A DNA stretch of 64,000 nucleotides from Paracoccus amoyensis. Lineage in GTDB: Bacteria > Pseudomonadota > Alphaproteobacteria > Rhodobacterales > Rhodobacteraceae. Under the pieces are notes generated by a model that did no database searches, had not been told where the DNA came from, and saw only the letters and a list, made by a program, of their open reading frames with translations. Below are positions 20,208 through 30,078 of the stretch, piece by piece. A program made the position numbers and the translations under genes. Location: assembly GCF_014490725.1 (NCBI RefSeq), contig NZ_JACOQL010000005.1, positions 62,001 to 126,000 on the forward strand. Reading direction: 5' to 3'. The first letter of the stretch is position 1, and each line of letters opens with the position of its first letter.

Positions 20208-20648
20208 TCAACGCGATTGCACGCGGATCAGCGTCTGCACGCCCGTGGCAACATGGATGCGTCGATCATCGAATACGCCCCAAACGTCTAGCTGGCAAAC
20301 CGTCAACGTGCGGCCCGGTTTCACGACACGTCCGATTGCCTCTAGGTAGTCACCTTGACCGGGGTTCAGCAGGTTCAGTTTGAATTCGACCGTCAGGACC
20401 GAGGAATCGTCGGGAAACATAGTATAGGCTGCGTATCCACCGGCCGTATCTGCGATCGCACTGGTGCCGCCGGCGTGGAAATAGCCATGATGCTGGGTGA
20501 CTTCCGCCCGGAACGGCAGGCGAATGACAACCTGGCCGACAGTAACGCCCACCATTTGCGCGCCCAGAAGGGCCATCAAACCTTGCTGGTCAAAGCTGTC
20601 GCGAACCCGCTGCTCGATTGCGCGATCAAGCGTTGCACCGATGTTCAT
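20208..20648 (-). CDS. PaaI-family hotdog thioesterase
   Basis: A 146-residue single hotdog-fold protein with the PaaI-type HHGYFHAGGTSAIADTAGGYAAY active-site region; most homologues hydrolyse acyl- or aryl-CoA thioesters. The start follows AGGAG. It lies downstream of the pyridoxal kinase on the same strand. The substrate cannot be told from sequence. Confidence 0.85.
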   Translation of the reverse strand: MNIGATLDRAIEQRVRDSFDQQGLMALLGAQMVGVTVGQVVIRLPFRAEVTQHHGYFHAGGTSAIADTAGGYAAYTMFPDDSSVLTVEFKLNLLNPGQGDYLEAIGRVVKPGRTLTVCQLDVWGVFDDRRIHVATGVQTLIRVQSR

Positions 20649-20717
20649 TCAATTACTCCTGCAATTGCGGTGCCATGATGCAGCGCCAAAGAGGGTTGGG
20701 AAAGGTCGGACGCAGGC

Positions 20718-21566
20718 TCATATCCGCAGCAATTCTTGCCGAAAATTCGGCTCATACAGCACAATTTCATTCGCGCCGACCTGTGCTGCGTGGGCAAGCG
20801 CCATACCCGTCAGCTTTTGGGCAAAGGCAACCGCGTCGGTCAGGCTTCGATTCTTGCCCCGACCCGCCATGACCAAGCCTGCGAACAGATCGCCAGTGCC
20901 GGGTAGCGCGACGGGGATATAGGGGGTTGGCAGGCGTGTCGTGCCGGTCGGGCCAACGATGATGCTTTCCAACTGGCCTGCCGGGGTATCTTCCAGAATG
21001 CAGCCTGTGGCGATCAGATCAGCACCTGCGGACAGGTTCAAATCCGTGGCAGCGGCCTGCACATCGGCCAGCGTCCTGATCTGTCTGCGGGTCAAATGCC
21101 CCAGTTCAAACGAATTGGGCGTTGCCAGATCGGCCATCGGCAAAAGCCGGTCGCGCATCAGGCGGGCAAGTTCGGCAGGGACATATAGTCCCGGACCATG
21201 ATCACCCATGACCGGGTCGCACAGATAGCGCAACGTCGGGTTGGCCTGTTTGCAGCGGGCGACGAAATCGGCCGTCAGCTCGGCCACCTCGACCGAGCCG
21301 ATATAGCCGGTCATGATCCAGATCGCGCGCTGTGGCAGACCGCGTTCCTCTGCGCCCAACAGCAGATCGGCGAACAGATCGGCGGGCACGGGTGCGCCGC
21401 GCAAAGTCGGGTAATCGGGCGTATTGGAAAAGATTACCGTCGGGATCGCGGCCACCTCCAGCCCTGCCGCCTGCATCGGAAAGACTGCGGCGGAATTGCC
21501 GACATGGCCATGCACGACCTGACTTTGGATCGAAATGATCAGGGGTGCTTTTGCTGTGTCGTCCAT
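20718..21566 (-). CDS. pdxY: pyridoxal kinase (PdxY/PdxK type)
   Basis: A 282-residue ribokinase-superfamily kinase that phosphorylates pyridoxal in vitamin B6 salvage. It starts with IISIQSQVVHGHVGNSAAVFPMQ, the typical N-terminal substrate-site motif, and contains CDPVMGDHGPGLYVP and the anion-hole GTGDLFAGLV with the catalytic Asp. The ATG at 21566 overlaps the stop of the MOSC gene (TAATG) and is preceded by GGAGGG, so the two are translationally coupled. Confidence 0.9.
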   Translation of the reverse strand: MDDTAKAPLIISIQSQVVHGHVGNSAAVFPMQAAGLEVAAIPTVIFSNTPDYPTLRGAPVPADLFADLLLGAEERGLPQRAIWIMTGYIGSVEVAELTADFVARCKQANPTLRYLCDPVMGDHGPGLYVPAELARLMRDRLLPMADLATPNSFELGHLTRRQIRTLADVQAAATDLNLSAGADLIATGCILEDTPAGQLESIIVGPTGTTRLPTPYIPVALPGTGDLFAGLVMAGRGKNRSLTDAVAFAQKLTGMALAHAAQVGANEIVLYEPNFRQELLRI

Positions 21567-22246
21567 TATCCCTCCAGCCTTGGGCGCCAGTCTTCGACCC
21601 GCCCGCTTTCCAGACGCCGTCGGGCGTAGCGCCGCCAACCATCCGCCAGCACATCAAGTGCCGCGATTTCAGCCAGGAGATCCAGGTTGAGCCGGTCAAC
21701 ATACATCACATGCCACAGCCGCCGCAGCGTCCAGTCGGGTGCCAGACGATCAATTCGTAGCAAGTCGTCGCCGACACGGACCATGCCAGGTTGAAGAACG
21801 CGATAATACCAACCTGTCCGTCCGGTATTCTGCACCCGTCGCGCCATATCGTTGACACCGAACCGATAGTTCAGCTTCCAGCAGGGCTGGCGCCCCTGTG
21901 ATACCTGCACCAGCGCGTCACCCAGTTGAAAGACATCGCCAACCGCGACATTTTCTTCGGTCATGCCTGTGGTCGAAATGTTTTCGCCGAATGCACCTGC
22001 GTGATCCAAAATGGGCGGATCGCCCAGATCGCTGCGCCAGTCGGCATAGTGATCAAACGGATAATGATGCACCGCCTTTTCAATGCCCCCATGCACGCGG
22101 CGATCAGCCTGGGCGTCGCCGGCAAATCCCTCGGCGCCAAGCCAAAGCGGGGCGGTGACTGGCGTTTTGGCGATGCCGCTCAGCCGATCTGTGTCACCCA
22201 AGGGGGCGACGGGACCTGTCAGTATCGTCAGCGGCATAGCCTTCAT
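21566..22246 (-). CDS. MOSC domain protein (YiiM-like)
   Basis: A protein of about 226 residues with the MOSC core: VHGGIEKAVHHYPFDHY near residue 50, GAFGENISTTG, and the cysteine segment VSQGRQPCWKLNYRFG, whose Cys is the conserved catalytic or cofactor-binding residue. MOSC proteins often act in reduction of N-hydroxylated compounds or in molybdenum-cofactor sulfur transfer. The start is uncertain: MKAMPL at 22246 or the second Met at 22237; the longer open frame is non-homologous. Confidence 0.85.
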   Translation of the reverse strand: MKAMPLTILTGPVAPLGDTDRLSGIAKTPVTAPLWLGAEGFAGDAQADRRVHGGIEKAVHHYPFDHYADWRSDLGDPPILDHAGAFGENISTTGMTEENVAVGDVFQLGDALVQVSQGRQPCWKLNYRFGVNDMARRVQNTGRTGWYYRVLQPGMVRVGDDLLRIDRLAPDWTLRRLWHVMYVDRLNLDLLAEIAALDVLADGWRRYARRRLESGRVEDWRPRLEG

Positions 22247-22257
22247 CCATACGCACA

Positions 22258-22292
22258 AAAAAAGCACGGACCACAGGGGCCCGCGCTTTATT
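22258..22292 (-). terminator. Rho-independent terminator of bioY
   Basis: On the minus strand AAAGCGCGG pairs with CCGTGCTTT over nine positions with one G-U pair, and is followed by TTTTTTT. It lies between bioY and the MOSC gene. Confidence 0.85.
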
Positions 22293-22313
22293 CCGTCAAA
22301 ACGGGGCTTTTGA

Positions 22314-22865
22314 TCAGTTGCGGGCGTCGCGAACGCGGTTGAAGCCTTCGACCAGCAGCACGCCAATGACGATCTTGCAGATATCGCCGGGCACGAAGGG
22401 CAGGAACCCTGCGGCCAGCAGTTTGTCCGCCGGAACAAAGGTTGCCAGCCATGCCAGACCCGCCGCATAGATCAGCGCGGTGCCAGCCAGCATGGCCAGC
22501 GTGCGACCAACCATTCCGCGACCCTGACCCAGGGTGCCGGTCACGATGGTTGCCAGAACGAAGCCCACCAGAAAGCCGCCGGTCGGGCCCATCATATAGG
22601 CAAGGCCGATCCCCTTCGCTGGCGTTCCTGCGAATACTGGCAAGCCCGCGGCGCCCGCGGCCATGTAGGTCATGATCGCGACCAGCGCCATGCGCGGCCC
22701 CATCACGATCGCCAGAACCATGACAGCCAGTGATTGCAACGTCATCGGGACAGGCCAGAAGGGCACCTGAGTTTTGGCGGCCAGTGTCAGCAGCGCGACT
22801 GCGCCCAGCGTCAGGCCGACGTTGCGCAGATTGACCCCTGTAGCAATGCGGTTGGCAAGTTGCAT
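22314..22865 (-). CDS. bioY: biotin transporter substrate-binding subunit BioY
   Basis: A 183-residue S-component of an ECF-type biotin transporter with about six membrane helices. Diagnostic BioY segments are QVPFWPVPMTLQSLAVM near residue 33, and GPTGGFLVGF. It may work alone or with a general ECF module; no bioM or bioN gene is adjacent. The start follows AAGAAAGAGGG. A perfect 11-bp tandem repeat lies just upstream. Confidence 0.93.
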   Translation of the reverse strand: MQLANRIATGVNLRNVGLTLGAVALLTLAAKTQVPFWPVPMTLQSLAVMVLAIVMGPRMALVAIMTYMAAGAAGLPVFAGTPAKGIGLAYMMGPTGGFLVGFVLATIVTGTLGQGRGMVGRTLAMLAGTALIYAAGLAWLATFVPADKLLAAGFLPFVPGDICKIVIGVLLVEGFNRVRDARN

Positions 22866-22878
22866 CGGATAACCCTCT

Positions 22879-22900
22879 TTCTTGTCTCGTTCTTGTCTCG
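22879..22900. repeat. 11-bp perfect tandem direct repeat upstream of bioY
   Basis: TTCTTGTCTCG occurs twice back to back, about 14 bases before the bioY start codon, immediately next to the ribosome site. One helical turn separates the copies, so it could be an operator half-site pair or a slippage product. No BioR-type TTATNNATAA palindrome was found here. Confidence 0.6.
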
Positions 22901-23048
22901 CGAATCATTGGCCGGCGCGAAAGCCGCATCGGTTTTCTTTCCCCAGTCTTAGCGCGGGCAATTTCTCGTATCAATCGCACTGTGCGCCCCTTGATTGCGT
23001 GGGGGTGGCAAGCTACCTTTTGATTAACTTGTCATCGGAGGGCGTATC

Positions 23049-24170
23049 ATGGCGCCCAAGCGTCCTGCGGGTGCGGACGCGTTCCCGAAAAAAACGGTTG
23101 AGCCGTCTTCCACCCGCACCGCCGAGGAGGGGCAGCTTTATGCTGCGCTAGACCTTGGTACAAATTCGTGCCGGATGCTGATTGCGCGACCGCGCGGCAG
23201 TCAGTTTCAGGTGATCGACAGCTTCTCCAAGCCTGTTCAGCTTGGTTTGGGGCTGGAAGCTTCGGGGCGCTTGTCTCGCGGTTCGATGGCGCGCACCGTT
23301 CACGCGCTTCAGGTCTGTCGGCGCAAGCTGGAACAGCATCACGTCGGAAACATGCGTCTGGTCGCGACCGAGGCGTGCCGCCGTGCACGCAACAGCCGCG
23401 ATTTCCTGCGCACGATCCGCCGTGAAACCGGCCTGCCGGTCGAGGTGATCGGCGCCGAAGAGGAAGCCCGTCTTGCCGTTATTTCCTGTGCGCCGCTGGT
23501 CAGCCACAAGACCGAAACCCTGATGGTTGTCGATATCGGCGGCGGATCGACCGAACTTGTCTGGATCGACCTTGAAGATGTCGAACCGAAAGAGCGTCCG
23601 CGTGCGATCATGCGTTTGTCCGAAGGCTTTTCAAACCCGGTTCCTGGGGGCGCGCGGGTGGTGGACTGGATCAGCGTTCCTTTGGGCGTTGCCACGCTGC
23701 GCGATCAGTTTGCGGATGTCGAGGACGATCAGGGCCGCTTTGCCCTGATGAGCTGGTATTTCGAGGAAATGCTGTCGGGCTTTTCGCCCTATCAGCAAGG
23801 TTCGCCGGATGAAGGGTTCCAGATCATCGGCACATCGGGAACGGTCACGACCGTTGCGGCCAGTTTTCTTGGTCTGCGTCGCTATGACCGAACCAAGGTC
23901 GACGGGTTGGAGATGACCAGCGATCAGATCGACCGGGTGATTCACTCCTATCTGCAACTTGGCCCCGATGGACGGCGCAGCGATCCGCGCATCGGGCGCG
24001 AACGGCATGCGTTGATCATGTCGGGTGCGGCGATCCTGCAAACGCTGATGCGTGTCTGGCCGACAGACAAGCTGTCCGTCGCGGATCGCGGCCTGCGAGA
24101 GGGGTTGCTTTATTCCCAGATGGTGCGCGATGGAGTGCTGACGCCTGAAGGACTGAACGGAGTGGCATGA
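23049..24170 (+). CDS. Ppx/GppA-family phosphatase (exopolyphosphatase/pppGpp hydrolase)
   Basis: A 373-residue ASKHA-fold phosphatase. The first phosphate loop [13 protein letters not shown] is near residue 34 and the second [13 protein letters not shown] near residue 161. Family members degrade polyphosphate or convert pppGpp to ppGpp. It is short for full Ppx, which has a C-terminal HD-like domain, so it resembles the compact alphaproteobacterial form. The start follows GGAGG, and its stop overlaps the rlmE start (ATGA). Confidence 0.9.
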   Translation: MAPKRPAGADAFPKKTVEPSSTRTAEEGQLYAALDLGTNSCRMLIARPRGSQFQVIDSFSKPVQLGLGLEASGRLSRGSMARTVHALQVCRRKLEQHHVGNMRLVATEACRRARNSRDFLRTIRRETGLPVEVIGAEEEARLAVISCAPLVSHKTETLMVVDIGGGSTELVWIDLEDVEPKERPRAIMRLSEGFSNPVPGGARVVDWISVPLGVATLRDQFADVEDDQGRFALMSWYFEEMLSGFSPYQQGSPDEGFQIIGTSGTVTTVAASFLGLRRYDRTKVDGLEMTSDQIDRVIHSYLQLGPDGRRSDPRIGRERHALIMSGAAILQTLMRVWPTDKLSVADRGLREGLLYSQMVRDGVLTPEGLNGVA

Positions 24171-24925
24171 TGACAAAGGGACCAACCAGCCGCGAAGGCA
24201 AGTCCAGCGGGCGCGGGCAGCGCGATCTGAAAGTGCGGGTCAAGACCGCCAGAGGCCGCAAGCTGTCCAGCAAGCTGTGGCTGGAGCGGCAGTTGAACGA
24301 TCCCTATGTGGCCCGCGCAAAGCGTGACGGATATCGCGGGCGGGCGGCCTATAAGATCCTGGAACTGGATGACAAATACCGTTTTCTGGTTCCGGGCGCG
24401 CGGGTCGTCGATCTTGGCTGTGCGCCGGGCGGCTGGTGTCAGATTGCGGTCGCGCGGGTAAACGCATTGGGCGAGAAGTCGGGCAAGCGGGTCGGCAAGG
24501 TTCTGGGCATCGACCTGCAAGAGGTCGATCCGATTGCGGGTGCGGAAATCCATCAGCTGGATTTTCTGGCCGAGGGCGCGGATATGCAGGTCAAGGAATG
24601 GCTGGGCGGCCCGGCGGATGTGGTGATGTCTGACATGGCCGCCGCGTCATCGGGACACAAAGGCACCGACCACATTCGCATCGTTGCTTTGGTCGAGGCT
24701 GCCGCCGCGCTGGCCTTTGACGTGTTGGAGCCGGGCGGAACATTCGTCGCCAAGGTTCTGGCAGGGGGCGCAGAAACCGAAATGCAGGCAATGCTGAAAC
24801 GCAATTTCGACAAGGTCGCCAATGTGAAGCCACCTGCAAGCCGCAGCGATTCCTCTGAGAAATTCGTGGTCGCAACGGGCTTTCGCGGTCGTCGTGAAGA
24901 TGCCGACGAAGATCAGCGGGACTGA
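24167..24925 (+). CDS. rlmE: 23S rRNA (uridine-2552-2'-O)-methyltransferase RlmE
   Basis: A 252-residue FtsJ/RrmJ methyltransferase that methylates U2552 of 23S rRNA. The SAM motif [13 protein letters not shown] is near residue 84; the K-D-K-E tetrad is supported by [16 protein letters not shown] and FVAKVLAG. The N-terminal basic extension is typical of alphaproteobacteria. It is coupled to the Ppx/GppA gene by an ATGA overlap, and its 3' end overlaps the convergent AraC gene by 13 bases. Confidence 0.94.
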   Translation: MMTKGPTSREGKSSGRGQRDLKVRVKTARGRKLSSKLWLERQLNDPYVARAKRDGYRGRAAYKILELDDKYRFLVPGARVVDLGCAPGGWCQIAVARVNALGEKSGKRVGKVLGIDLQEVDPIAGAEIHQLDFLAEGADMQVKEWLGGPADVVMSDMAAASSGHKGTDHIRIVALVEAAAALAFDVLEPGGTFVAKVLAGGAETEMQAMLKRNFDKVANVKPPASRSDSSEKFVVATGFRGRREDADEDQRD

Positions 24926-25965
24926 GCGCGAAAGATTTCGGGCACGCGTCCGGTCGCCGCGACAAAGGCACGCGTGAAATGCGCGTGACTGGTATAACCA
25001 AGTTCAGTTGCGATGCGTGCCGGCGGCTGTTCGGTGTTGCGCAACAGGTCAACTGCTCGTTCCAGACGTAACTGATAGACCAGCTGTATCGCGCGTTGTC
25101 CGCGTGCCGCGATGCAGGATCGGTCCAATATCGCTGTCGTCGTGCCTAGCTTCTGCGCCATATCAGCGACCAGATCACAACATCCCAGGGATTGCGACGC
25201 CAACGCGATGAAGCGTTCCACCAGGGGACGGTCTGGCTGTGGGGGGGATTGGGCCTGCGTTCTGCGTCGTTCTGGATCAAGCTGGCCCAACCGCAGCGCC
25301 AGCAGGTTCATCAGACAGGCAATCGTTGCAGACTCGGGCGAACGAGCTTCGACCGCAAGATCATTCAGCGTTGCCAGAAATCGGGGACCATGCTGGCCGA
25401 TATGCGCGGACAGCCCGCGATCAGGCAAGGGCGGGCTGGCATGGGCAGCCAAGGCCACCGAAATCAGGGCGACATGCCCACAGGCATTCGGGCCGGGCAG
25501 GGCGGCAAAGGCCGTGCCCGCCGGGATCAGTCGCAGATCGCCCGCCCGCATGATCTGGTGGCGGCGAGGAAAGTCGACTTGCATCCGTCCTTGGGTCACC
25601 CAGATCAGCGTGTGATCGGGCCGTGTGCGGGGTTGTGGGGGAACGGCAACGCTGCCCCAGATAAACGCCTCTAGCGGTAAAAGGCGCAGGCCGGTCTGCC
25701 GCGCGACTGGACGCCCGGCCCGCGCGACGGGTCGTCGCGTCAGCTTTTCTGCCGGCCGGCTATTCGACGGCGCTGGCTGCAACAATGGGGACAACAGGTC
25801 GGCGGAATTCAGCGAATGGCCATCGGGTATCTGCGGAGCATTGACGTCCGCATTGCTGGTATCGGAAGGGTTTTCAATAGTCGATCGGAAATGGTTTATT
25901 GCCCGTAAACGGCTGGGCGAAAACGGAAAAACATGGCTCCAGTTTGGGCGTTCATGCAGCGACAC
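24913..25965 (-). CDS. AraC-family transcriptional regulator
   Basis: The C-terminal 100 residues form the AraC double helix-turn-helix, with [42 protein letters not shown] near the end. The middle part ([36 protein letters not shown]) resembles a cupin-like ligand-binding domain. The first approximately 75 residues are low in conserved features, and the GTG at 25965 lacks a clear ribosome site, so the true start may be further in. Its target is unknown; miaA lies upstream on the same strand. Confidence 0.8.
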   Translation of the reverse strand: MSLHERPNWSHVFPFSPSRLRAINHFRSTIENPSDTSNADVNAPQIPDGHSLNSADLLSPLLQPAPSNSRPAEKLTRRPVARAGRPVARQTGLRLLPLEAFIWGSVAVPPQPRTRPDHTLIWVTQGRMQVDFPRRHQIMRAGDLRLIPAGTAFAALPGPNACGHVALISVALAAHASPPLPDRGLSAHIGQHGPRFLATLNDLAVEARSPESATIACLMNLLALRLGQLDPERRRTQAQSPPQPDRPLVERFIALASQSLGCCDLVADMAQKLGTTTAILDRSCIAARGQRAIQLVYQLRLERAVDLLRNTEQPPARIATELGYTSHAHFTRAFVAATGRVPEIFRAQSR

Positions 25966-26049
25966 GAATCATGCCTTCACGTGTAGAATATATAGGCGAA
26001 TTATTGCCGATATACGTGAGGCATTCAATAGATGGTATGCTTACCTGTA

Positions 26050-26946
26050 TTAATCAGATTGGGAATTGTTGCCCGAAATCACTGGTGATTGTTGCCAGTT
26101 CTTCATTCGGCCCCGAAACCAGATCCGCTGCGATTTGGCATATTGGCGGGTCGCGATGATGGCCAGTTCCGTTGCGGTTTCCAGATTCGTTTCGCCGCGA
26201 AGGTGGGCCGTCAATTCTGGTGCCCCGATGGCGCGGGCCCATTGCTGTGCCGGGTCCCAGTCGGGCAATACCGCGCGAATCTCATCCAGTGCGCCTTGTG
26301 CCATCATCATCTCGAAGCGTCTTGCGATCCGGGTCGCCAGCCAGTCACGGTCGGTCGTGATCAGGACGCGCTGGCTGTCCGCGGGTCCGATCAGTGGGGG
26401 GGGCGTATCTGCCTGCCATTCGGCCAAACCGCGGCCTGTGGCGCGCAATACCTCCCATGCGCGCTGGACGCGGGCGGGGTTCAGCAGGTCAATGCGATCC
26501 TTCGTCAGCCTATCCAGCGCGTTGACCATCTGTGTCAGACCATCGGGCTGGCGCAGTAGGGCGTTACCTTCGGCCCGTATCTCGGCCGGGACCGGAGGCA
26601 CATAGGCCAGCCCTTGCGTCAGCGCGGTCAGATACAGCCCCGTCCCACCGACGATAATCAGGCGCTGCCCCATCAGCGCCTGCACCTCCTTCAGCCAATC
26701 GCCCACGGAATAGCTGCGATCTGGTGTGACATGACCATAAAGTGCATGCGGTGCCAGGGCTTCATCCTGTGCCGAAGGCCTGGCGGTCAGCACGCGCCAG
26801 CACGACCAGATCTGCAGCGCATCTGCGTTCACGATCAGCCCGCCCTGCGCTTGCGCCACGGCCAACGCCAGCGCCGATTTGCCACTGGCGGTCGGCCCGG
26901 CGATCAGCAGATGGCGGCTGGCGTCGATTTCATCCACTCGGATCAC
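26050..26946 (-). CDS. miaA: tRNA dimethylallyltransferase MiaA
   Basis: A 298-residue enzyme transferring dimethylallyl to N6 of A37 in tRNAs reading UNN codons. The P-loop LIAGPTASGKSALAL is near residue 14, NADALQIW is in the place of the family NADSxQVY motif, and GGTGLYLTALTQGL follows. The GTG at 26946 is preceded by AAGGGC at good spacing; a second GTG nine bases in is possible. The open frame continues far upstream but is antisense to pyrH. It is divergent from pyrH with a gap of about 90 bases. Confidence 0.92.
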   Translation of the reverse strand: MIRVDEIDASRHLLIAGPTASGKSALALAVAQAQGGLIVNADALQIWSCWRVLTARPSAQDEALAPHALYGHVTPDRSYSVGDWLKEVQALMGQRLIIVGGTGLYLTALTQGLAYVPPVPAEIRAEGNALLRQPDGLTQMVNALDRLTKDRIDLLNPARVQRAWEVLRATGRGLAEWQADTPPPLIGPADSQRVLITTDRDWLATRIARRFEMMMAQGALDEIRAVLPDWDPAQQWARAIGAPELTAHLRGETNLETATELAIIATRQYAKSQRIWFRGRMKNWQQSPVISGNNSQSD

Positions 26947-27039
26947 AGCGGTTGCCCTTGCTGACGGTTGAACACGCGGGTCTTTTGCGACATTTTGCGC
27001 TGCGATGAAAGCGACCCCCTTGGCAAAGAAGGACACCAC

Positions 27040-27774
27040 ATGACCGACGACAAGGGCACGGCGCCCACGCAATATGGCCGCGTAATGCTGAAAATATCGG
27101 GCGAGGCGTTGATGGGCAATCAGGGTTTCGGCCTTCATCCGCCCACCGTCGCGCGGATTGCGAACGAAGTTGATTCGGTCGCCAAGATGGGCGTCGAGGT
27201 CTGTATGGTCATCGGGGGCGGCAACATCTTCCGTGGTCTGCAGGGCAGCGCACAGGGGATGGAGCGGACGACAGCCGACTATATGGGGATGCTGGCGACG
27301 GTGATGAACGCGCTGGCGATGCAATCGGCGCTGGAAGCGTTGGGCCATCATTGCCGCGTCATCAGCGCCATTCGCATGGATGAAGTTTGTGAACCCTATA
27401 TCCGCCGCCGCGCCATTCGCCACCTTGAGAAAAAGCGCATCGTGATTTTCGCAGCCGGGACGGGCAACCCGTATTTCACCACCGATACCGCGGCGACGCT
27501 GCGTGCGAATGAGATGAACTGCGAAGTGATTTTCAAAGGCACCAAGGTGGACGGCGTCTATGACAAGGATCCGAACAAGTTCCCCGATGCCAAACGTTAC
27601 GGCGATGTCAGCTATGACGAGGTGCTGCAGAAGCATCTGGGCGTGATGGATGCGTCGGCGATCGCGTTGGCACGCGACAATAAACTGCCAATCATCGTCT
27701 TCTCGCTGGATGAACCGGGTGGGTTCAGAACGATTCTTGAAGGTCGCGGCACCTATACGCGCGTCCACAATTGA
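27040..27774 (+). CDS. pyrH: UMP kinase PyrH
   Basis: A 244-residue amino-acid-kinase-fold UMP kinase making UDP, the first committed step for UTP and CTP. It contains [12 protein letters not shown] at the N-terminus, [10 protein letters not shown], and [17 protein letters not shown] near residue 147. The ATG at 27040 is preceded by AAGAAGGA. It begins the pyrH-frr-uppS-cdsA-dxr-rseP-bamA-ompH series, a conserved proteobacterial order. Confidence 0.96.
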   Translation: MTDDKGTAPTQYGRVMLKISGEALMGNQGFGLHPPTVARIANEVDSVAKMGVEVCMVIGGGNIFRGLQGSAQGMERTTADYMGMLATVMNALAMQSALEALGHHCRVISAIRMDEVCEPYIRRRAIRHLEKKRIVIFAAGTGNPYFTTDTAATLRANEMNCEVIFKGTKVDGVYDKDPNKFPDAKRYGDVSYDEVLQKHLGVMDASAIALARDNKLPIIVFSLDEPGGFRTILEGRGTYTRVHN

Positions 27775-27859
27775 CGCGGAAGTGATCTGGCAGGGTGGCC
27801 GGGCGATGTCGGCTGGCCATCCGAGGCGACAAACTAAGCGATTTGACGCTTAACGGATA

Positions 27860-27896
27860 GCATATGTTGCGGGCAAAGGCTTTGCCATGCATATGC
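27860..27896. repeat. bipartite inverted repeat between pyrH and frr
   Basis: GCATATG pairs with CATATGC (7 bp) outside, and GGCAAA with TTTGCC (6 bp) inside, around a three-base loop, with a small asymmetric internal loop. No T run follows, so it is not a standard terminator. It could be a regulatory RNA hairpin or operator in the frr leader. Confidence 0.6.
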
Positions 27897-27939
27897 AATC
27901 CGGTTACAAACAAGCAAAAGCATATCAGAGGCAGCCCGA

Positions 27940-28503
27940 ATGGCAGAGGATATCGAAATCGACATCGACGATCTGGAGCGGCGGATGAAAGGCGCGATGG
28001 AAAGTCTGCGCCATGAATTCAGTTCACTTCGTACGGGCCGCGCCTCGGCGTCGATGGTCGATCCGGTTCAGGTCGACGCTTATGGCCAGATGACCCCGAT
28101 CAACCAACTGGGCACCGTCAACGTGCCTGAACCGCGCATGGTGACGATCAACGTCTGGGACAAGGCCATGGTCGGCAAGGTTGAAAAGGCCATTCGCGAA
28201 AGCGGTCTGGGCATCAACCCACAGCTGAACGGCACCATCATCATGTTGCCGATCCCCGAGCTGAACGAAGAACGCCGCCGCGAACTGACCAAGGTTGCCG
28301 CACAATACGCCGAAAGCGCCCGTGTTGCGGTCCGCAACGTGCGCCGCGATGGCATGGATCAGATCAAGAAGGGCAAAAGTAACGGCATGCCCGAAGATGA
28401 TCAAAAATTCTGGGAAACGGCAGTTCAGGAACTGACGGACAAGATGATCGGCAATGTCGATCAGGCGTTAGAGGCCAAACAGGCCGAAATTATGCAAGTC
28501 TGA
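27940..28503 (+). CDS. frr: ribosome recycling factor
   Basis: A 187-residue protein of normal RRF length that, with EF-G, splits post-termination ribosomes. Diagnostic segments are [20 protein letters not shown] near residue 29, and [16 protein letters not shown]. It sits in the conserved place between pyrH and uppS, four bases before the latter's GTG/ATG region. Confidence 0.97.
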   Translation: MAEDIEIDIDDLERRMKGAMESLRHEFSSLRTGRASASMVDPVQVDAYGQMTPINQLGTVNVPEPRMVTINVWDKAMVGKVEKAIRESGLGINPQLNGTIIMLPIPELNEERRRELTKVAAQYAESARVAVRNVRRDGMDQIKKGKSNGMPEDDQKFWETAVQELTDKMIGNVDQALEAKQAEIMQV

Positions 28504-28510
28504 GGGTGTG

Positions 28511-29245
28511 ATGGCCGCTGAAACCGCACAGGCACTGGTGTCGGGTAGTCCCGAACAGCGGCCCCGCCATGTGGCGATCATCATGGACGGCAATGGTCGC
28601 TGGGCGACCGAACGCGGCTGGCCGCGTCTTGTCGGCCACCGACGTGGTGCCGAACGGGTCAAGCAGATCGTTCGCGCCTGTCCCGATATGGGGGTGAACT
28701 GGCTGACCGTCTATGCCTTTTCCACCGAAAACTGGAAGCGGTCGACCGAGGAAGTCCTTGGCCTGATGAAGATTTTCCGCCGTTATATCCAGTATGAAGC
28801 GCAAGGTATGGCGGCCGAAGGCGTGCGGATGCGCTTTATCGGTGGGCGCGAACGTCTGGATGCCAAGCTACAGGCTTTGATGAGTTCGATCGAGGCGCGG
28901 ACGGCCGGTAATACCCGTCTTAATCTGACCGTCGCGATCAACTATGGCGGCCGCGACGAAATTACCCGCGCAACCGCGCGACTGGCGAAGAAAATCGCCA
29001 GCGGCGAAGTTACTGACCCGACCGAGGCGGATTTCGCCGCGTGTCTGGATACGGCGGGGCAACCCGACCCGGATCTTGTGATCCGCACATCGGGCGAAAC
29101 GCGGACCTCAAATTTCCTGCCATGGCAGGCGGCTTATGCCGAATATGAATTCACCCCGACGCTGTGGCCCGATTTTACGCCGGATCGTCTTGCCGAAATT
29201 CTGGATCGCTTCGGCCTTCGGGATCGCCGTTTCGGGGGCGTATGA
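28511..29245 (+). CDS. uppS: undecaprenyl diphosphate synthase (di-trans, poly-cis)
   Basis: A 244-residue cis-prenyltransferase that makes the C55 lipid carrier for peptidoglycan and O-antigen. HVAIIMDGNGRWA near residue 20 holds the catalytic Asp, and RTSGETRTSNFLPWQAAYAE near residue 197 is the second signature. The ATG at 28511 is preceded by GAGGG; the GTG immediately before it is an alternative. Its stop overlaps the cdsA start. Confidence 0.95.
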   Translation: MAAETAQALVSGSPEQRPRHVAIIMDGNGRWATERGWPRLVGHRRGAERVKQIVRACPDMGVNWLTVYAFSTENWKRSTEEVLGLMKIFRRYIQYEAQGMAAEGVRMRFIGGRERLDAKLQALMSSIEARTAGNTRLNLTVAINYGGRDEITRATARLAKKIASGEVTDPTEADFAACLDTAGQPDPDLVIRTSGETRTSNFLPWQAAYAEYEFTPTLWPDFTPDRLAEILDRFGLRDRRFGGV

Positions 29246-30075
29246 CAACAGGCGGGGAGACAACTTCGGGAAAATGGGGGGATCTGTCGCGTCGCGTCGC
29301 GTCGACCGTGGTGCTGATTGCGATTGGTGTTCTGCTGGCGTTTGCCAGTGGCGTGTGGCTGCGTCTTGGGATGGCGCTTATATCCGCCATCACCTTCTGG
29401 GAGCTGGCTGCGATGACGGGCTGGCCAAACCCGACTTTTCACCCCGGACCTTTCGGACGCTGGCGTTCGCTGGCGCTTGCCCTGATCGCGGGGCTGTCGC
29501 AGGCGGCGGCCCTGTTATTTGATTTCCCCGGCTCGTGGTTGATCCTGCTTTTGCCGATCATCGCGGGTTTGCCCGGTGCTGCCCGCCGGGATCGCTGGAC
29601 CTATGCCATCTTCGGCGCGGCGATCATGCTGGTTGCCTATGGTCTGGTTGGATTCCGCGAGACCTATGGCCTGCCATTCGTGTTGTGGTTGATGGGAATC
29701 GTCATCATTTCGGACACCCTGGGTTACTTCGCGGGCCGTATCATCGGTGGTCCCAAATTCTGGCCGGCGGTCAGCCCGAAAAAAACGTGGTCGGGCACCG
29801 TTGCTGGCTGGATTGGCGCGCTGATTTTTGGCTGGGTTCTGTATATGACCGGGCATGGCGACCCGGCGTTGATCTGGGTTTCGCCTTTTGTCTGCTTTGC
29901 TGGTCAGCTTGGTGATATCGCGGAAAGCTGGCTGAAACGTCGGGCGGGGGTCAAGGACAGTTCCAACCTGATCCCGGGCCATGGCGGCTTCATGGATCGT
30001 TTTGACGCAGTGACGGGCGCAGTGCTTGCCACCATGTTGATTGGACTTGTAGCCAAGCTACCCGTAGTGAGCTGA
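29242..30075 (+). CDS. cdsA: phosphatidate cytidylyltransferase
   Basis: A 277-residue membrane enzyme making CDP-diacylglycerol from phosphatidate and CTP, the branch point of phospholipid synthesis. It has roughly seven membrane helices and the CdsA signature KDSSNLIPGHGGFMDRFDAV near residue 240. The ATG at 29242 overlaps the uppS stop (ATGA), showing coupling. Confidence 0.94.
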   Translation: MTTGGETTSGKWGDLSRRVASTVVLIAIGVLLAFASGVWLRLGMALISAITFWELAAMTGWPNPTFHPGPFGRWRSLALALIAGLSQAAALLFDFPGSWLILLLPIIAGLPGAARRDRWTYAIFGAAIMLVAYGLVGFRETYGLPFVLWLMGIVIISDTLGYFAGRIIGGPKFWPAVSPKKTWSGTVAGWIGALIFGWVLYMTGHGDPALIWVSPFVCFAGQLGDIAESWLKRRAGVKDSSNLIPGHGGFMDRFDAVTGAVLATMLIGLVAKLPVVS

Positions 30076-30078
30076 TCC

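Noticed and set aside
26947-27768. Long N-terminal extension of the miaA frame
   Set aside because: The extension is antisense to pyrH and unlike any MiaA; the P-loop of MiaA is only about 14 residues after the GTG at 26946.
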